Shown: positions 51,007-59,645 of the stretch, piece by piece
Numbering within the stretch: the first letter of the stretch is position 1
How the letters are laid out: each line of letters opens with the position of its first letter
NCBI RefSeq assembly: GCF_019645835.1
Contig: NZ_CP080998.1
Span: forward strand, 1,674,001 to 1,738,000
DNA length: 64,000 nucleotides
DNA from: Mycolicibacterium holsaticum DSM 44478 = JCM 12374
GTDB lineage: Bacteria; Actinomycetota; Actinomycetes; Mycobacteriales; Mycobacteriaceae
Direction of reading: 5' to 3'
Notes under the pieces: model-generated
Database searches by the model: none
Seen by the model: the letters and a program-made list of their open reading frames with translations, nothing else
Told to the model about the DNA's origin: nothing
Translations under genes and position numbers: made by a program

Positions 51007-52155
51007 GTGCGTAGAGACCTGTTCACCGAGGACCACGAGGCATTCCGCGAACTGGCGCGCGACTTCGTCGAGAAGGAAGTAGTTCCGCACTATCCGGAGT
51101 GGGAAACGGGTGGCCGGATGCCCCGCCACGTCTTCAAGCAGATGGGGGCGCTGGGCATGCTGGGGATGGCGATCCCCGAGGAGTACGGCGGCGGCGGCGC
51201 ACCCGACTACCGCTACAACGTGGTGCTGCAGGAGGAGGCGGCTCGCGCGCTGGTCACCCTTTCGACAGTGCGCACCCAATTGGAAGTGATCCTGCCGTAC
51301 TTCCTGCACTACGCGAACACCGAGCAGCGCGAGCGGTGGTTCCCGGGTTTGGCCTCCGGTGAGCTACTGACGGCCGTCGCGATGACCGAACCGGGCACCG
51401 GATCGGATTTGGCGGGCATGCGCACCACCGCGGTGCGCGACGGTGATGATTGGATCCTCAACGGCGCCAAGACATTCATCACCGGCGGCATGCAGGCCGA
51501 CCTGGTGATCGTGGTGGCGCGCACGTCGACCGACCCGGACAACCGGCGCAAGGGGTTGACGTTGTTCGTCGTCGAGGACGGCATGGCAGGGTTCACCCGC
51601 GGCCGTGAACTGGAGAAGATGGGCTGCAAGGTCCAAGACACCGCGGAACTGTCCTTCGTCGACGTGCGGGTGCCGGGCGCCAACGTGTTGGGGGAGTTGG
51701 ACGAAGCGTTCGGCTACCTCGGCCACAACCTGCCGCAGGAGCGGCTGACGGTAGCCGTCGGATCGGTGTGCCAAGCGCGCTCGGCGATCGCCGCGGCCAT
51801 CGACTACACCAAGAGCCGCAAGGCGTTCGGCACTCCCGTCGCCTCCTTCCAGAACACGAAGTTCGAACTGGCCGCGTGTTCCACGGAGGTCGAGGCCGGC
51901 CAGGCGATGCTGGACCGCGCGGTGCGCCTGCACGTCGAAGGCGAACTGTCGGCCGCAGACGCCGCACGGGTGAAACTGTTCTGCACCGAGATGCAGGCCC
52001 GTGTCGTGGACCGCTGCCTTCAGCTGTTCGGCGGATACGGCTACATGATGGAGTACCCGATCGCCCGGCTCTACACCGACGCGCGGGTCGCCCGCATCTA
52101 CGCGGGCACCAGCGAGGTGATGAAGGTGATCATCGCCAAATCGCTTGGGCTATAA
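51007..52155 (+). CDS. Acyl-CoA dehydrogenase
   Basis: The 382-aa protein is a full-length medium/short-chain type: MTEPGTGSDLAGM, LNGAKTFITGGMQADL, QERLTVAVGSVCQARSA and a C-terminal QLFGGYGYMMEYPIARLYTDARVARIYAGTSEVMK with the usual catalytic Glu position in the IYAGTSE region. GTG 51007 has GAGGA 7 nt upstream. Second dehydrogenase in this operon, so two chain-shortening or ring-opening steps are likely. Confidence 0.94.
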   Translation: MRRDLFTEDHEAFRELARDFVEKEVVPHYPEWETGGRMPRHVFKQMGALGMLGMAIPEEYGGGGAPDYRYNVVLQEEAARALVTLSTVRTQLEVILPYFLHYANTEQRERWFPGLASGELLTAVAMTEPGTGSDLAGMRTTAVRDGDDWILNGAKTFITGGMQADLVIVVARTSTDPDNRRKGLTLFVVEDGMAGFTRGRELEKMGCKVQDTAELSFVDVRVPGANVLGELDEAFGYLGHNLPQERLTVAVGSVCQARSAIAAAIDYTKSRKAFGTPVASFQNTKFELAACSTEVEAGQAMLDRAVRLHVEGELSAADAARVKLFCTEMQARVVDRCLQLFGGYGYMMEYPIARLYTDARVARIYAGTSEVMKVIIAKSLGL

Positions 52156-52187
52156 CATCGTCGACATCGCGGCCGAACGGAGCGAAC

Positions 52188-52571
52188 GTGGATCAGCCGA
52201 CCTTCGAAAAGGGGGCCAGGATACGTGCCGAGGTGCTCGGCGCCGACTACGTCGCCAACGCCACCCGCAACGCCGACGACTTCGACAGGCCGCTGCAGGA
52301 ACTGGTCACCGAGTACTGCTGGGGAGCGGTGTGGGGCCGCGATGAGTTGCCGCTTCAGACACGCAGCCTGCTCAACCTGGCGATGCTCGCGGTGCTCAAC
52401 CGACCTCAGGAGTTGCGGACCCACATCCGCGGTGCGCTGAACAACGGGGTGACGCGCGAGGAAATCCGCGAAGTATTCCTGCAGGCTGCCGTCTACGCCG
52501 GCGTACCTGCCGCCGTCGACGCCTTCCGGCAGGCGCGCGAGGTGTTCACCGAGTTGGAGAATAAGACATGA
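52188..52571 (+). CDS. 4-carboxymuconolactone decarboxylase-like protein
   Basis: The 127-aa protein matches PcaC length and layout: KGARIRAEVLGADYV, a conserved Glu-Tyr-Cys-Trp-Gly start to the second helix, LNLAMLAVLNRPQELRTHIRGALNNGVTREEIREVFLQ. PcaC decarboxylates a protocatechuate-derived lactone; the pathway here differs, so the substrate is open. GTG 52188 follows GGAG. ATGA overlap with the next gene. Confidence 0.87.
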   Translation: MDQPTFEKGARIRAEVLGADYVANATRNADDFDRPLQELVTEYCWGAVWGRDELPLQTRSLLNLAMLAVLNRPQELRTHIRGALNNGVTREEIREVFLQAAVYAGVPAAVDAFRQAREVFTELENKT

Positions 52572-53455
52572 GGCTGGGTCTGATCGGGCTGGGCCACATG
52601 GGTTTCCCGATGGCGCGCCGCCTGCTCGAGGCCGGCCACACCGTCACCGTGTACGACACCTGCGAGGAGGCGGTGAACGCCGCGGCCGACCTCGGCGCCC
52701 AACCGGCCACGGCGCCGCGCGAGGTCGCCGATGTCGCTGACACGGTGCTGGCCAGCCTGCCGTCCGCGCAGGCGTGTCTCGAGGTCGTCGACGGCGCCCA
52801 CGGCGTCGCGCAGGGAACCCGGATAGCACGATTCGTCGACCTGTCCACCGTCGGTAGCGAGGCGTCACGCGCCGTGCACCGGGTTTTACGCACGCGGGGC
52901 ATCGCGGCGTTGGACAGTCCGGTCAGCGGCGGGGTAGCCGGGGCGCAGAACGGCACATTGACGCTCATGGTCTCTGGGCCGCACGCCGAGTTCGATTCGC
53001 TCAAACCGCTTTTCGACACTCTGGGTCGCGCGATCTACGTCGGTGACAAGCCAGGTTCTGCGCAGACCATGAAGTTGCTGAACAACCTCGTGGCGGCAAC
53101 CGCTCTGGCGGTGACGTCAGAGGTCGTCGCCATGGGCGTCAAGGCCGGCCTGGACCCGCAGGTGATCGTCGATGTGCTCAACGCCGGCTCCGGCGGCACC
53201 CATGCCAGCCGCGACAAGTTTCCCCGCTCGATCCTGCCGCGCACCTTCGACTACGGTTTCGCGACCGGTTTGATGGTCAAGGACGTTCGGCTCTACCTCG
53301 AGGAGGCAGCGCGCCTTGAAGCTGTCGGTGTGATCGCGGCGGCCGTCGCCGAGCAGTGGGAGACGACCCTGCGCGAAGAGGGTGCCGACTCCGACTTCAC
53401 CTCGGTGATCAAACCGATCGAGGCCGCCGCCGGCGTGGTCGTCGACGGCCGGTGA
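52568..53455 (+). CDS. 3-hydroxyisobutyrate dehydrogenase-like NAD-binding protein
   Basis: The 295-aa beta-hydroxyacid dehydrogenase has the N-terminal Rossmann GLGHMGFPMA, the substrate motif LDSPVSGGVAGAQNG, and the catalytic Lys in NNLVAATALA (GSAQTMKLLNN). It would oxidise a 3-hydroxy acid with NAD(P). Its ATG overlaps the PcaC-like stop. Last gene of the operon. Confidence 0.9.
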   Translation: MRLGLIGLGHMGFPMARRLLEAGHTVTVYDTCEEAVNAAADLGAQPATAPREVADVADTVLASLPSAQACLEVVDGAHGVAQGTRIARFVDLSTVGSEASRAVHRVLRTRGIAALDSPVSGGVAGAQNGTLTLMVSGPHAEFDSLKPLFDTLGRAIYVGDKPGSAQTMKLLNNLVAATALAVTSEVVAMGVKAGLDPQVIVDVLNAGSGGTHASRDKFPRSILPRTFDYGFATGLMVKDVRLYLEEAARLEAVGVIAAAVAEQWETTLREEGADSDFTSVIKPIEAAAGVVVDGR

Positions 53456-53476
53456 CCACCGCGCGGTCCGACCGCA

Positions 53477-54397
53477 TCAGGGCAGTTGGGGTTTGACCTC
53501 TTCGATGATCCACTGTGCGTAGTCCAGGTACTCGTCGACGCCGCTGACCGGCGGCAGCGGCACCGCGCTGACCGTCACTCCCTGCTCGGCGAGATGACCC
53601 ATCCGGTCCGCGATCTCCGCTGCGCTCATGCCGGGGCTGGCGTTCGGGTCGTCTTGGGCGGTATGCCCCTCACCGACGCGGTTGGTGCCCAGGCCGTGCA
53701 CCACGTCGAAGGGTCGGCCGTCATAGCCCTCTTGGGATTTGATGAAGTCGACACGTTCGGCGATCTTCTCCGGCGGGGTGAGAAAGGACCACCAGCCCGA
53801 CGCGTACTTCGCTGCGCGACGCATCGCCGCGTCGGCGTCACCGCCGATCCAGATGGGCAGGTGCGGCTTTTGGACGGGCTTCGGCTCGAATGCGACGTCG
53901 TCGAACGACACGTACTTGCCGGTGAACCTCGGGGAATCACTGGTCCAAAGTTCGACGATGGCGGCGAGGTACTCGTCGGCGATGCGGCCGCGGTCCCGGA
54001 ATGGCACGCCCAACAACTCGAACTCGCGCTCGAGCCAGCCGACCCCGAACGTCACCATCATCCTGCCGCTGCTCATCCAGTCCGCGGTCGCCAGCGCCTT
54101 GGCGAGCACGATCGGGTGCTGCAACGGCAGCACGGTGATACAGGAATTGAGCTGTATCCGCTCGGTCGCCCCGGCGAGATAAGCCTGCGCGACCGTGGAC
54201 TGCAGGTAGTGCGGCCCCGACAGCGGCACGTGTTCGTTGGGGATCACGAAATGCTCAGGCACCGCGATCATGTCGTAGCCCCACTGGTCGGCACACTTGG
54301 CCATCCGGGTCTGGTCTGCGCCGGTCACCGACGCTTCCCACGGCTGCATCATCGCCGGGAGCCTCAGCATGTGAGGCAGGTTGAAGACAAGCTTCAC
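53477..54397 (-). CDS. LLM-class F420-dependent oxidoreductase
   Basis: The 306-aa protein has the TIM-barrel signature MIAVPEHFV, RIQLNSCITVLPLQHPI, VTFGVGWLEREFELLGV and KPHLPIWIGGDAD, in the range of mycobacterial F420-dependent enzymes. GTG 54397 with GAGGAA a little far upstream. It follows the mycofactocin SDR by 18 nt and is probably co-transcribed. Confidence 0.88.
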   Translation of the reverse strand: MKLVFNLPHMLRLPAMMQPWEASVTGADQTRMAKCADQWGYDMIAVPEHFVIPNEHVPLSGPHYLQSTVAQAYLAGATERIQLNSCITVLPLQHPIVLAKALATADWMSSGRMMVTFGVGWLEREFELLGVPFRDRGRIADEYLAAIVELWTSDSPRFTGKYVSFDDVAFEPKPVQKPHLPIWIGGDADAAMRRAAKYASGWWSFLTPPEKIAERVDFIKSQEGYDGRPFDVVHGLGTNRVGEGHTAQDDPNASPGMSAAEIADRMGHLAEQGVTVSAVPLPPVSGVDEYLDYAQWIIEEVKPQLP

Positions 54398-54415
54398 GGG
54401 CCAGATTCCTCGCCG

Positions 54416-55255
54416 CTACTTGAGCATGCTGCCGGCGTCGACGGTGACGGGAAGACCGGTGATGTACCGGGATTCGTCGGAGGCCAGGAACAGCACCGCG
54501 TTGCTCACATCACTTGGCTCGACCCAGCCGACGGGAAGCACGTGCATGAACTGCGCGGCGACGGCAAGATCGTCGACGCCGGGGTCCTCCAGGTCCGGAC
54601 GGAACAGCTTCATCGTTCCTTCGTTCATGAACAGCGGTGTGTTGACGTTGGTGGGGCAGACCGCGTTGACCCGCACCGAATGCTGGCCGAGTTCGACGGC
54701 GAAGGTCCGCATCAGCCCGATGACGCCGTGCTTGGCGGCGATGTAGTGACCGGTGTGCGGATACGGTTTGAGACCGCCCACCGAGCTCGTCAGGATGATC
54801 GAGCCGCCGCGCCCGCCGGAAAGAATATGGGGAACAGCGGCTTTGACGCTCTTCCAGACGCCGGACAGGTTGACGTCGATCATGTCGCGCCAGTCGTCTT
54901 CACTGGTCTTGTCAAGTGTCTGGCCACCGTTGCCGATTCCGGCGTTGGCCACGACGATGTCCAACCGGCCCAGCTGCTCGACCCCGCTGTCCACCACCTT
55001 CTTCAGCGCGTTGTAGTCGCGGACGTCGACTTCGGCGGTGATGATGCGGCGGTCCAGGTTCTTGACCAGATCGGCGGTCTCCGCGAGGTCATCCGGTGTC
55101 GCCGAAGGTATGTCGCTGTTGCTGCTGAGCTGCTTGCACACGTCGACGGCGATGATGTCGGCGCCTTCCTCGGCCAGGCGCATCGCGTGGCTGCGGCCCT
55201 GCCCGCGCGCCGCTCCGGTGATGAACGCAACCTTGCCCGCAACGCGTCCGCCCAT
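54416..55255 (-). CDS. Mycofactocin-coupled SDR (paralogue of 32242)
   Basis: The 279-aa protein has TGAARGQGRSHA, IIAVDVC, NAGIGNGG, the catalytic YIAAK and CPTNVNTPLF. It is very similar to the SDR at 32242 through most of its length. ATG 55255 has GAGGAGG 4 nt upstream. A TCGATCGA palindrome upstream (55313-55326) links it to the TetR gene at 55417. Confidence 0.93.
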   Translation of the reverse strand: MGGRVAGKVAFITGAARGQGRSHAMRLAEEGADIIAVDVCKQLSSNSDIPSATPDDLAETADLVKNLDRRIITAEVDVRDYNALKKVVDSGVEQLGRLDIVVANAGIGNGGQTLDKTSEDDWRDMIDVNLSGVWKSVKAAVPHILSGGRGGSIILTSSVGGLKPYPHTGHYIAAKHGVIGLMRTFAVELGQHSVRVNAVCPTNVNTPLFMNEGTMKLFRPDLEDPGVDDLAVAAQFMHVLPVGWVEPSDVSNAVLFLASDESRYITGLPVTVDAGSMLK

Positions 55256-55312
55256 GTGTCCTCCTCGATTCCACCCCCGAAGGAAGGCCGGGAGCGCAGC
55301 TATATCGGAAAT

Positions 55313-55326
55313 TTGTCGATCGATCA
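55313..55326. promoter_or_regulatory. TTGTCGATCGATCA operator upstream of the SDR
   Basis: Core palindrome TCGATCGA (55316-55323) with partly symmetric flanks, 58 nt before the SDR start. A better copy lies at 56101-56118 near the same TetR gene. Confidence 0.5.
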
Positions 55327-55416
55327 GGAACCCTGTCACCGATCCGCTCTGGTTGTCAACCGGTTGCGCCAGGTAGTCAGTTCCCGGGCGGCTGCGGCCG
55401 AACCGGGGTCGCGTCG

Positions 55417-56028
55417 CTAGCCGTGGGTTGGCGCGGCCGACTTCGTTGCGGGCAATGCCTCGGCGAGAAAGTCCAACTGGCGTTCCATGAACGTGCGTAG
55501 CTCGTCGTGGCCGAGGTCGACACCGACAGCGCTCTCGTTGCACAGGCTGCGCGCGGTCTGTGCGATGAGCATGGAGATCGCCACGGGCGGGTACGCCTGC
55601 AGATCCACGCCCCTGGACCGCAACGCGACGGCGACCGCCGCGGTCTCGATGTCACGTACCCGCTCCGCATAAGCTTTGAGCTCTTTACGAATAGCCTTAC
55701 GGTGGTTGGCCATCGCCATGAATTCGGTGTTCAGGCCGGTCAGCCGCAGGTCGCTGTTCATCGCCCACAGAGTGCGTAGTGGGTCGGAGTCGGTGAGTGC
55801 GGCGCGCATGCGTTGCAACGATGCTTCTGCACCCGCGCGCAGCACTTCGACGTAGAGGTCGTCCATCGTCGGGAAGTAGTAGTAGACCAGCGCTTGTTTG
55901 ACACCGGCCGCCGCGGCGACACGCCGCGAGGTCGCCGCGGCATAGCCTTCGTCGCGCATGATCTGTGCGGTCGCCTCGATCAGGCGTTGCCGCGCACCGG
56001 TGTCGGCGGTCTTGGTCTTGGTTGGCAT
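55417..56028 (-). CDS. TetR family regulator
   Basis: The 203-aa protein has a clear helix-turn-helix (AATSRRVAAAAGVKQALVYYYF) and a helical effector domain with RKAIRKELKAY. It lies between a P450 (divergent) and an SDR (downstream, same strand), with TCGATCGA palindromes on both sides, so it likely represses both and itself. Confidence 0.88.
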   Translation of the reverse strand: MPTKTKTADTGARQRLIEATAQIMRDEGYAAATSRRVAAAAGVKQALVYYYFPTMDDLYVEVLRAGAEASLQRMRAALTDSDPLRTLWAMNSDLRLTGLNTEFMAMANHRKAIRKELKAYAERVRDIETAAVAVALRSRGVDLQAYPPVAISMLIAQTARSLCNESAVGVDLGHDELRTFMERQLDFLAEALPATKSAAPTHG

Positions 56029-56100
56029 TCAGCGGACCTCTACCGAAGGATTGCTTGACCGGCCATTACACCACGTGGTACGCATAGCGCATCCTAACAT

Positions 56101-56118
56101 TTTTATCGATCGATCAAA
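56101..56118. promoter_or_regulatory. 18-bp palindrome TTTTATCGAT-CGATCAAA
   Basis: Symmetric at all but one base pair. It sits in the 118-nt divergent gap between the TetR start (56028) and the P450 start (56147). Confidence 0.65.
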
Positions 56119-56146
56119 TGCGGTGCGACGCCGAAAGGACCGGTCC

Positions 56147-57451
56147 GTGACAGATTTCGCATCCGTCGACTACTTCTCCGACCAGGCGATAAGTCAGGAT
56201 CCTTACGACTACTGGGATTACCTGCGCGGGCAGGGCCCGGTATTTCGTGAACCCAACTACGGTGTGGTCGCCGTTACGGGCTATCAGGAAGTGCTGGCGG
56301 CGTTCAAGGACCATGATTCGTTTTCGGCGGTGAACGCGATCGGCGGGCCGTTTCCCCCGCTGCCCTTCGAGCCGCGCGGCGACGACATCACCGAACAGAT
56401 CGAGGCGCATCGCCATCTGTTCCCGATCCACGAGCACATGGTCGTGATGGATCCTCCCGCCCACACGCGGGCCCGCTCCCTGCTGACCAAGCTGCTGACC
56501 CCGAAGCGGCTGAAGGAGAACGAGGAGTTCATGTGGCGGCTGGTCGACAGCCAGATCGACCAGCTCGTCGACCCATCCGCAGCGCAAGGGCGATGCGAGT
56601 TCCTCGCTGAGTACGCGAAGCCCTTCGCCACCTCGGCGATCATCGACCTACTCGGTGTGCCCGAACAGGATCGGCCCGAGTTCCTTGCCGCGCTCGGCGT
56701 CGAGGAGCGCTACGGCACCCGGGTGGGGGCGCTCGACGGCGCGCCGGTGGGACGCGACCCGCTGCAGTATCTGGACGACAAGTTCGCCGGTTACCTCGCC
56801 GACCGACGCCGTGAACCCCGCGACGACGTGCTGTCCGCGATGGCGACCGCCACCTACCCCGACGGTTCGACACCGGAGTTGATCGAGGTGGTCAAGCCGG
56901 CGACCTTCCTGTTCGCGGCCGGTCAGGAGACGGTCACCAAGCTGCTCAGCGCTGCGGTACAGACCCTGGCGGAACGCCCCGAGTACCAACAGATACTGCG
57001 GGAGGATCCAAAACGTATTCCGACGTTCATCGAAGAGGCGCTGCGGATGCACGCCCCGACGAAGGTCGACTTCCGGCTGGTCCGCAAGACCACCACGTTG
57101 GGCGATGTGCACCTGCCTGCCGGCACGATCGTGATGCTGTGCCTGGGCGCGGCCAACCGCGACCCGCGCAAGTTTGAGGACCCCCATGAGTTTCGCCCCG
57201 ACCGCAAGAACGTGCGCGAGCACATCTCGTTCGGCCGGGGGATCCACTCCTGTGCCGGGGCACCGCTGGCCCGCGTCGAGGGGCAGATCACCGTGCAACG
57301 GCTCCTCGACCGCATGGACGACATCAGGATCGATGAAGCCAACCACGGGCCCGCGGGCGCCCGGAGCTACGCCTACGAGCCGACGTTTCTGCTGCGCGGC
57401 CTGACCCAACTGCACATCGAGTTCACGCCGAAGCGCGCGGACGCGCATTGA
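56147..57451 (+). CDS. Cytochrome P450
   Basis: The 434-aa P450 has the I-helix FAAGQETVTKL and heme ligand Cys369 in GIHSCAGAPLAR. It differs from the 19104/33112 pair and from 14143. GTG 56147 has AAAGGA 8 nt upstream. The promoter region holds the palindrome 56101-56118, so it is likely under the divergent TetR. A perfect 7-bp hairpin ends the gene. Confidence 0.93.
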   Translation: MTDFASVDYFSDQAISQDPYDYWDYLRGQGPVFREPNYGVVAVTGYQEVLAAFKDHDSFSAVNAIGGPFPPLPFEPRGDDITEQIEAHRHLFPIHEHMVVMDPPAHTRARSLLTKLLTPKRLKENEEFMWRLVDSQIDQLVDPSAAQGRCEFLAEYAKPFATSAIIDLLGVPEQDRPEFLAALGVEERYGTRVGALDGAPVGRDPLQYLDDKFAGYLADRRREPRDDVLSAMATATYPDGSTPELIEVVKPATFLFAAGQETVTKLLSAAVQTLAERPEYQQILREDPKRIPTFIEEALRMHAPTKVDFRLVRKTTTLGDVHLPAGTIVMLCLGAANRDPRKFEDPHEFRPDRKNVREHISFGRGIHSCAGAPLARVEGQITVQRLLDRMDDIRIDEANHGPAGARSYAYEPTFLLRGLTQLHIEFTPKRADAH

Positions 57452-57471
57452 CGGGCACTGTGACGCCCGTC
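57450..57471 (+). terminator. Hairpin after the P450
   Basis: GACGGGC (57450-57456) pairs perfectly with 57465-57471 around an 8-nt loop; TTTT follows at 57479-57482. The stem overlaps the stop codon. Confidence 0.5.
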
Positions 57472-57515
57472 CAGAGCCTTTTCCGCTGAGACCCTTGTCA
57501 CAGGCGGCAAACCTA

Positions 57516-57535
57516 CCTACTGTGTGTTCACTAGG
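57516..57535. promoter_or_regulatory. CCTAnTG-N6-CAnTAGG palindrome before a TetR gene
   Basis: A 20-bp inverted repeat (CCTACTG / CACTAGG arms, 6 of 7 pairs) ends 22 nt before the TetR GTG at 57558. It is probably an autoregulatory operator. Confidence 0.6.
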
Positions 57536-57557
57536 TTGGTTGAACCGAAGGGTGTCC

Positions 57558-58175
57558 GTGACGTCGGAGTCAGGCTCGAGGCCGTACGAGACGCTGCTTG
57601 CCAAGGGCGAGGACCGTCGGCACCGGATCCTCACCGTGGCCGAGCGCCTGCTGGCGCGCAACGGCTGGCGCAATACCTCGTTGGCGCAGATCGCGAAGGA
57701 GGCGGGGGTCACCCCGGCCGGGCTCCTGCACCACTTCGAATCGAAGGAACAGCTGCTCAACGCCGTGCTCGACGCGCGCGACGCCGACGACGCCATCCAC
57801 GCCGACTACCGGTCGGGCGATCTCGTCAACGAGCTCAGCCGTGTGCCGGAGCGGTTCGACCGGGCGCCCGAACTCATCGGCACGTTCACGGTGCTGCTGG
57901 TGGAGAACATCGCCCCCGACGCGCCGCTGCACGACCGCCTGCACAAGCGCTACCGCGACGCCATCGACATCATCACCGAGATCATCAAGCGTGGTCAGCG
58001 CGACGGCGTGTACCGCACAGACGTCGAAGCGGTCAACAAGGCCGTGGAAATTCTCGCCTTCATCAACGGAATGGAGACCTCATGGTTGCTCGATCGATCA
58101 ATACCGCTGAGCGAGGTATTCAAGGAGTACGCGGAGTCATTGGCCCGCGACCTGGCGCCCAGGGGGCCGAAATGA
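57558..58175 (+). CDS. TetR family regulator
   Basis: The 205-aa protein has the helix-turn-helix TSLAQIAKEAGVTPAGLLHHF and a helical C-terminal domain. GTG 57558 has GAAGG 6 nt upstream; a longer frame to 57495 lacks support. It is coupled by ATGA overlap to the unknown-function gene at 58172, so it may control that gene. Confidence 0.87.
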   Translation: MTSESGSRPYETLLAKGEDRRHRILTVAERLLARNGWRNTSLAQIAKEAGVTPAGLLHHFESKEQLLNAVLDARDADDAIHADYRSGDLVNELSRVPERFDRAPELIGTFTVLLVENIAPDAPLHDRLHKRYRDAIDIITEIIKRGQRDGVYRTDVEAVNKAVEILAFINGMETSWLLDRSIPLSEVFKEYAESLARDLAPRGPK

Positions 58176-58669
58176 GGTACCGGCTCGACGTCGTCGCCCC
58201 AACCGTCCTCGACGCGGTGAGGTCTGCAGGAGGCTGGGTGTACGACCGGGTGATGGCCGGCTGGGATGTCACCGTCCTGATCGCCCATCCCGGTGACGTC
58301 CGACCGCTGGACATTCTCGGCGCCGAGACCCTCGATCTGGATTCGGTGCTCGACGCATGGGAGGCGCGGCCCCATCCGCAGACCGTCGCCGTCGCCGCGG
58401 AACTGTTCGAACGCGATCCGCGGGTGCTGGCCCATGTCCGTACCGCACTCGACCAGAGCGCGACCGAAGTGACGCTGTGGGGAGAGCGGCTGCCTGCCGA
58501 ACTGGACAGCAGCGTCGATTCCGTCCAGCACCGGTTGAGCGCGGCCGCGCGGGCGTTCAAGGCCAAGGCGCTCTCGGCGGCCGACGACCCGGGGGATGTC
58601 GGACACACCGAGACGTTCCGCAGCGGCATGATGGCCTCGGTGGCATCGGATTTGATCCCGGCCAGCTGA
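58172..58669 (+). CDS. Conserved protein of unknown function (paralogue of 30567)
   Basis: The 165-aa protein is homologous to the product of 30567: YRLDVVAPTVLDAVRSAGGWVYDRVMAGWDVTV, VRPLDILGAE, EVTLWGERLP and ARAFKAKALSA. No known domain is recognised. The core Gly-Gly-Trp and Gly-Trp-Asp motifs are identical. It overlaps the TetR stop (ATGA). Pairing with a regulator at one locus and with P450-linked operators at the other suggests a shared role in the catabolic regulons. Confidence 0.75.
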   Translation: MRYRLDVVAPTVLDAVRSAGGWVYDRVMAGWDVTVLIAHPGDVRPLDILGAETLDLDSVLDAWEARPHPQTVAVAAELFERDPRVLAHVRTALDQSATEVTLWGERLPAELDSSVDSVQHRLSAAARAFKAKALSAADDPGDVGHTETFRSGMMASVASDLIPAS

Positions 58670-58682
58670 ACTTCGGCTCTGC

Positions 58683-59645
58683 TCAGGTCAGGTCGATGAG
58701 CACTTTGCCGATCGCCCGGCCGTCAGCGACATGGCGCAGCGCCTGCACGGTTTCCTCCAGCGGATAGACGGCGCCCACGTGGGGGCGGACGCGACCGCTG
58801 ACGAGATGGTCGCGTAGTTCGGCTTCGTTGCGGTCGAATTCGTCGGGCGGCACGTCCTGGAAGTGAAAACCGAGTACGTGTACGCCCTTGACCAACACCA
58901 GGTTCAGCGGAATCCGCGGGATCACGCCTGAGGCGTACCCGATCGTCACGAACCGTCCGCCGCGGCGCAGCGAGCGCAAGGCCGGTTCGGCGAGCTCACC
59001 GCCGACCGGGTCCAGGACCGCGTCGGCTCCGCGGGGCAGCGCCTCGCGCAGGGCATCGCGCAGCTTTCCCGACCGGTGGTTGACCGCATGCGCGGCGCCG
59101 TAAGAGCATGCCGCGGCGAGCTTTTCGTCAGAGGAGGCGACTGCGGTGACCGATGCGCCGAGCACCACGCCCAGTTGTACGGCGGCCAGTCCAACACCGC
59201 CGCCTGCCCCGAGGACGACGACCTCGTCGCCTGCCTGCACGCGCGCCATCGATCTCAGGGTGTGATAGGCGGTGCGGTATGCCACCCCGAACGCGGCGGC
59301 GGCGCGATCGTCGACGGCGTCGGGCGTGCGGGCCAGGCTCGCGGCGGGCACGACGACTTCTTCGGCGAATGCACCGTACATGCCCGCGCCGGTGACCCGA
59401 TCACCGACGCTGAAACCCTCCGCGCCGGTTTGTACGACGACGCCGGCGAACTCGCTGCCGGGTATGAACGGCGGTGGCACGCTGACCTGATATTGGTTGG
59501 CGATCAGCAGTACATCGGGAAAGTTGACCGCCGCCGCGTTGACGCGGACCGTGACCTGGCCCGCGTCCACCGCAGGCGTGGGTCGCTGTTCGATCCGGAT
59601 CACTTCAGGCGCCCCGTAGTCGGGGCACACGGCGGCCCGCATCAT
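58683..59645 (-). CDS. Zinc-free MDR / NADPH:quinone oxidoreductase-like protein
   Basis: The 320-aa medium-chain dehydrogenase has an N-terminal GroES-like domain (NFPDVLLIANQYQ, PGSEFAGVV) without the zinc-ligand pattern, and a Rossmann domain (GAGGGVGLAAVQLG). This is the quinone oxidoreductase or enoyl reductase side of the family. The ATG overlaps the kinase stop (ATGA), so it is third in the dehydrogenase-kinase-MDR operon. Confidence 0.88.
   Translation of the reverse strand: MMRAAVCPDYGAPEVIRIEQRPTPAVDAGQVTVRVNAAAVNFPDVLLIANQYQVSVPPPFIPGSEFAGVVVQTGAEGFSVGDRVTGAGMYGAFAEEVVVPAASLARTPDAVDDRAAAAFGVAYRTAYHTLRSMARVQAGDEVVVLGAGGGVGLAAVQLGVVLGASVTAVASSDEKLAAACSYGAAHAVNHRSGKLRDALREALPRGADAVLDPVGGELAEPALRSLRRGGRFVTIGYASGVIPRIPLNLVLVKGVHVLGFHFQDVPPDEFDRNEAELRDHLVSGRVRPHVGAVYPLEETVQALRHVADGRAIGKVLIDLT

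Noticed and set aside
53486-55420. A 644-codon plus-strand open frame
   Set aside because: Antisense to an LLM and an SDR gene with clear motifs; no motif of its own.
58090-58101. A TCGATCGATCAA string like the operator of the TetR gene at 55417
   Set aside because: It lies inside the TetR coding sequence at 57558 and encodes conserved-looking residues; no promoter is near, so chance is likelier.
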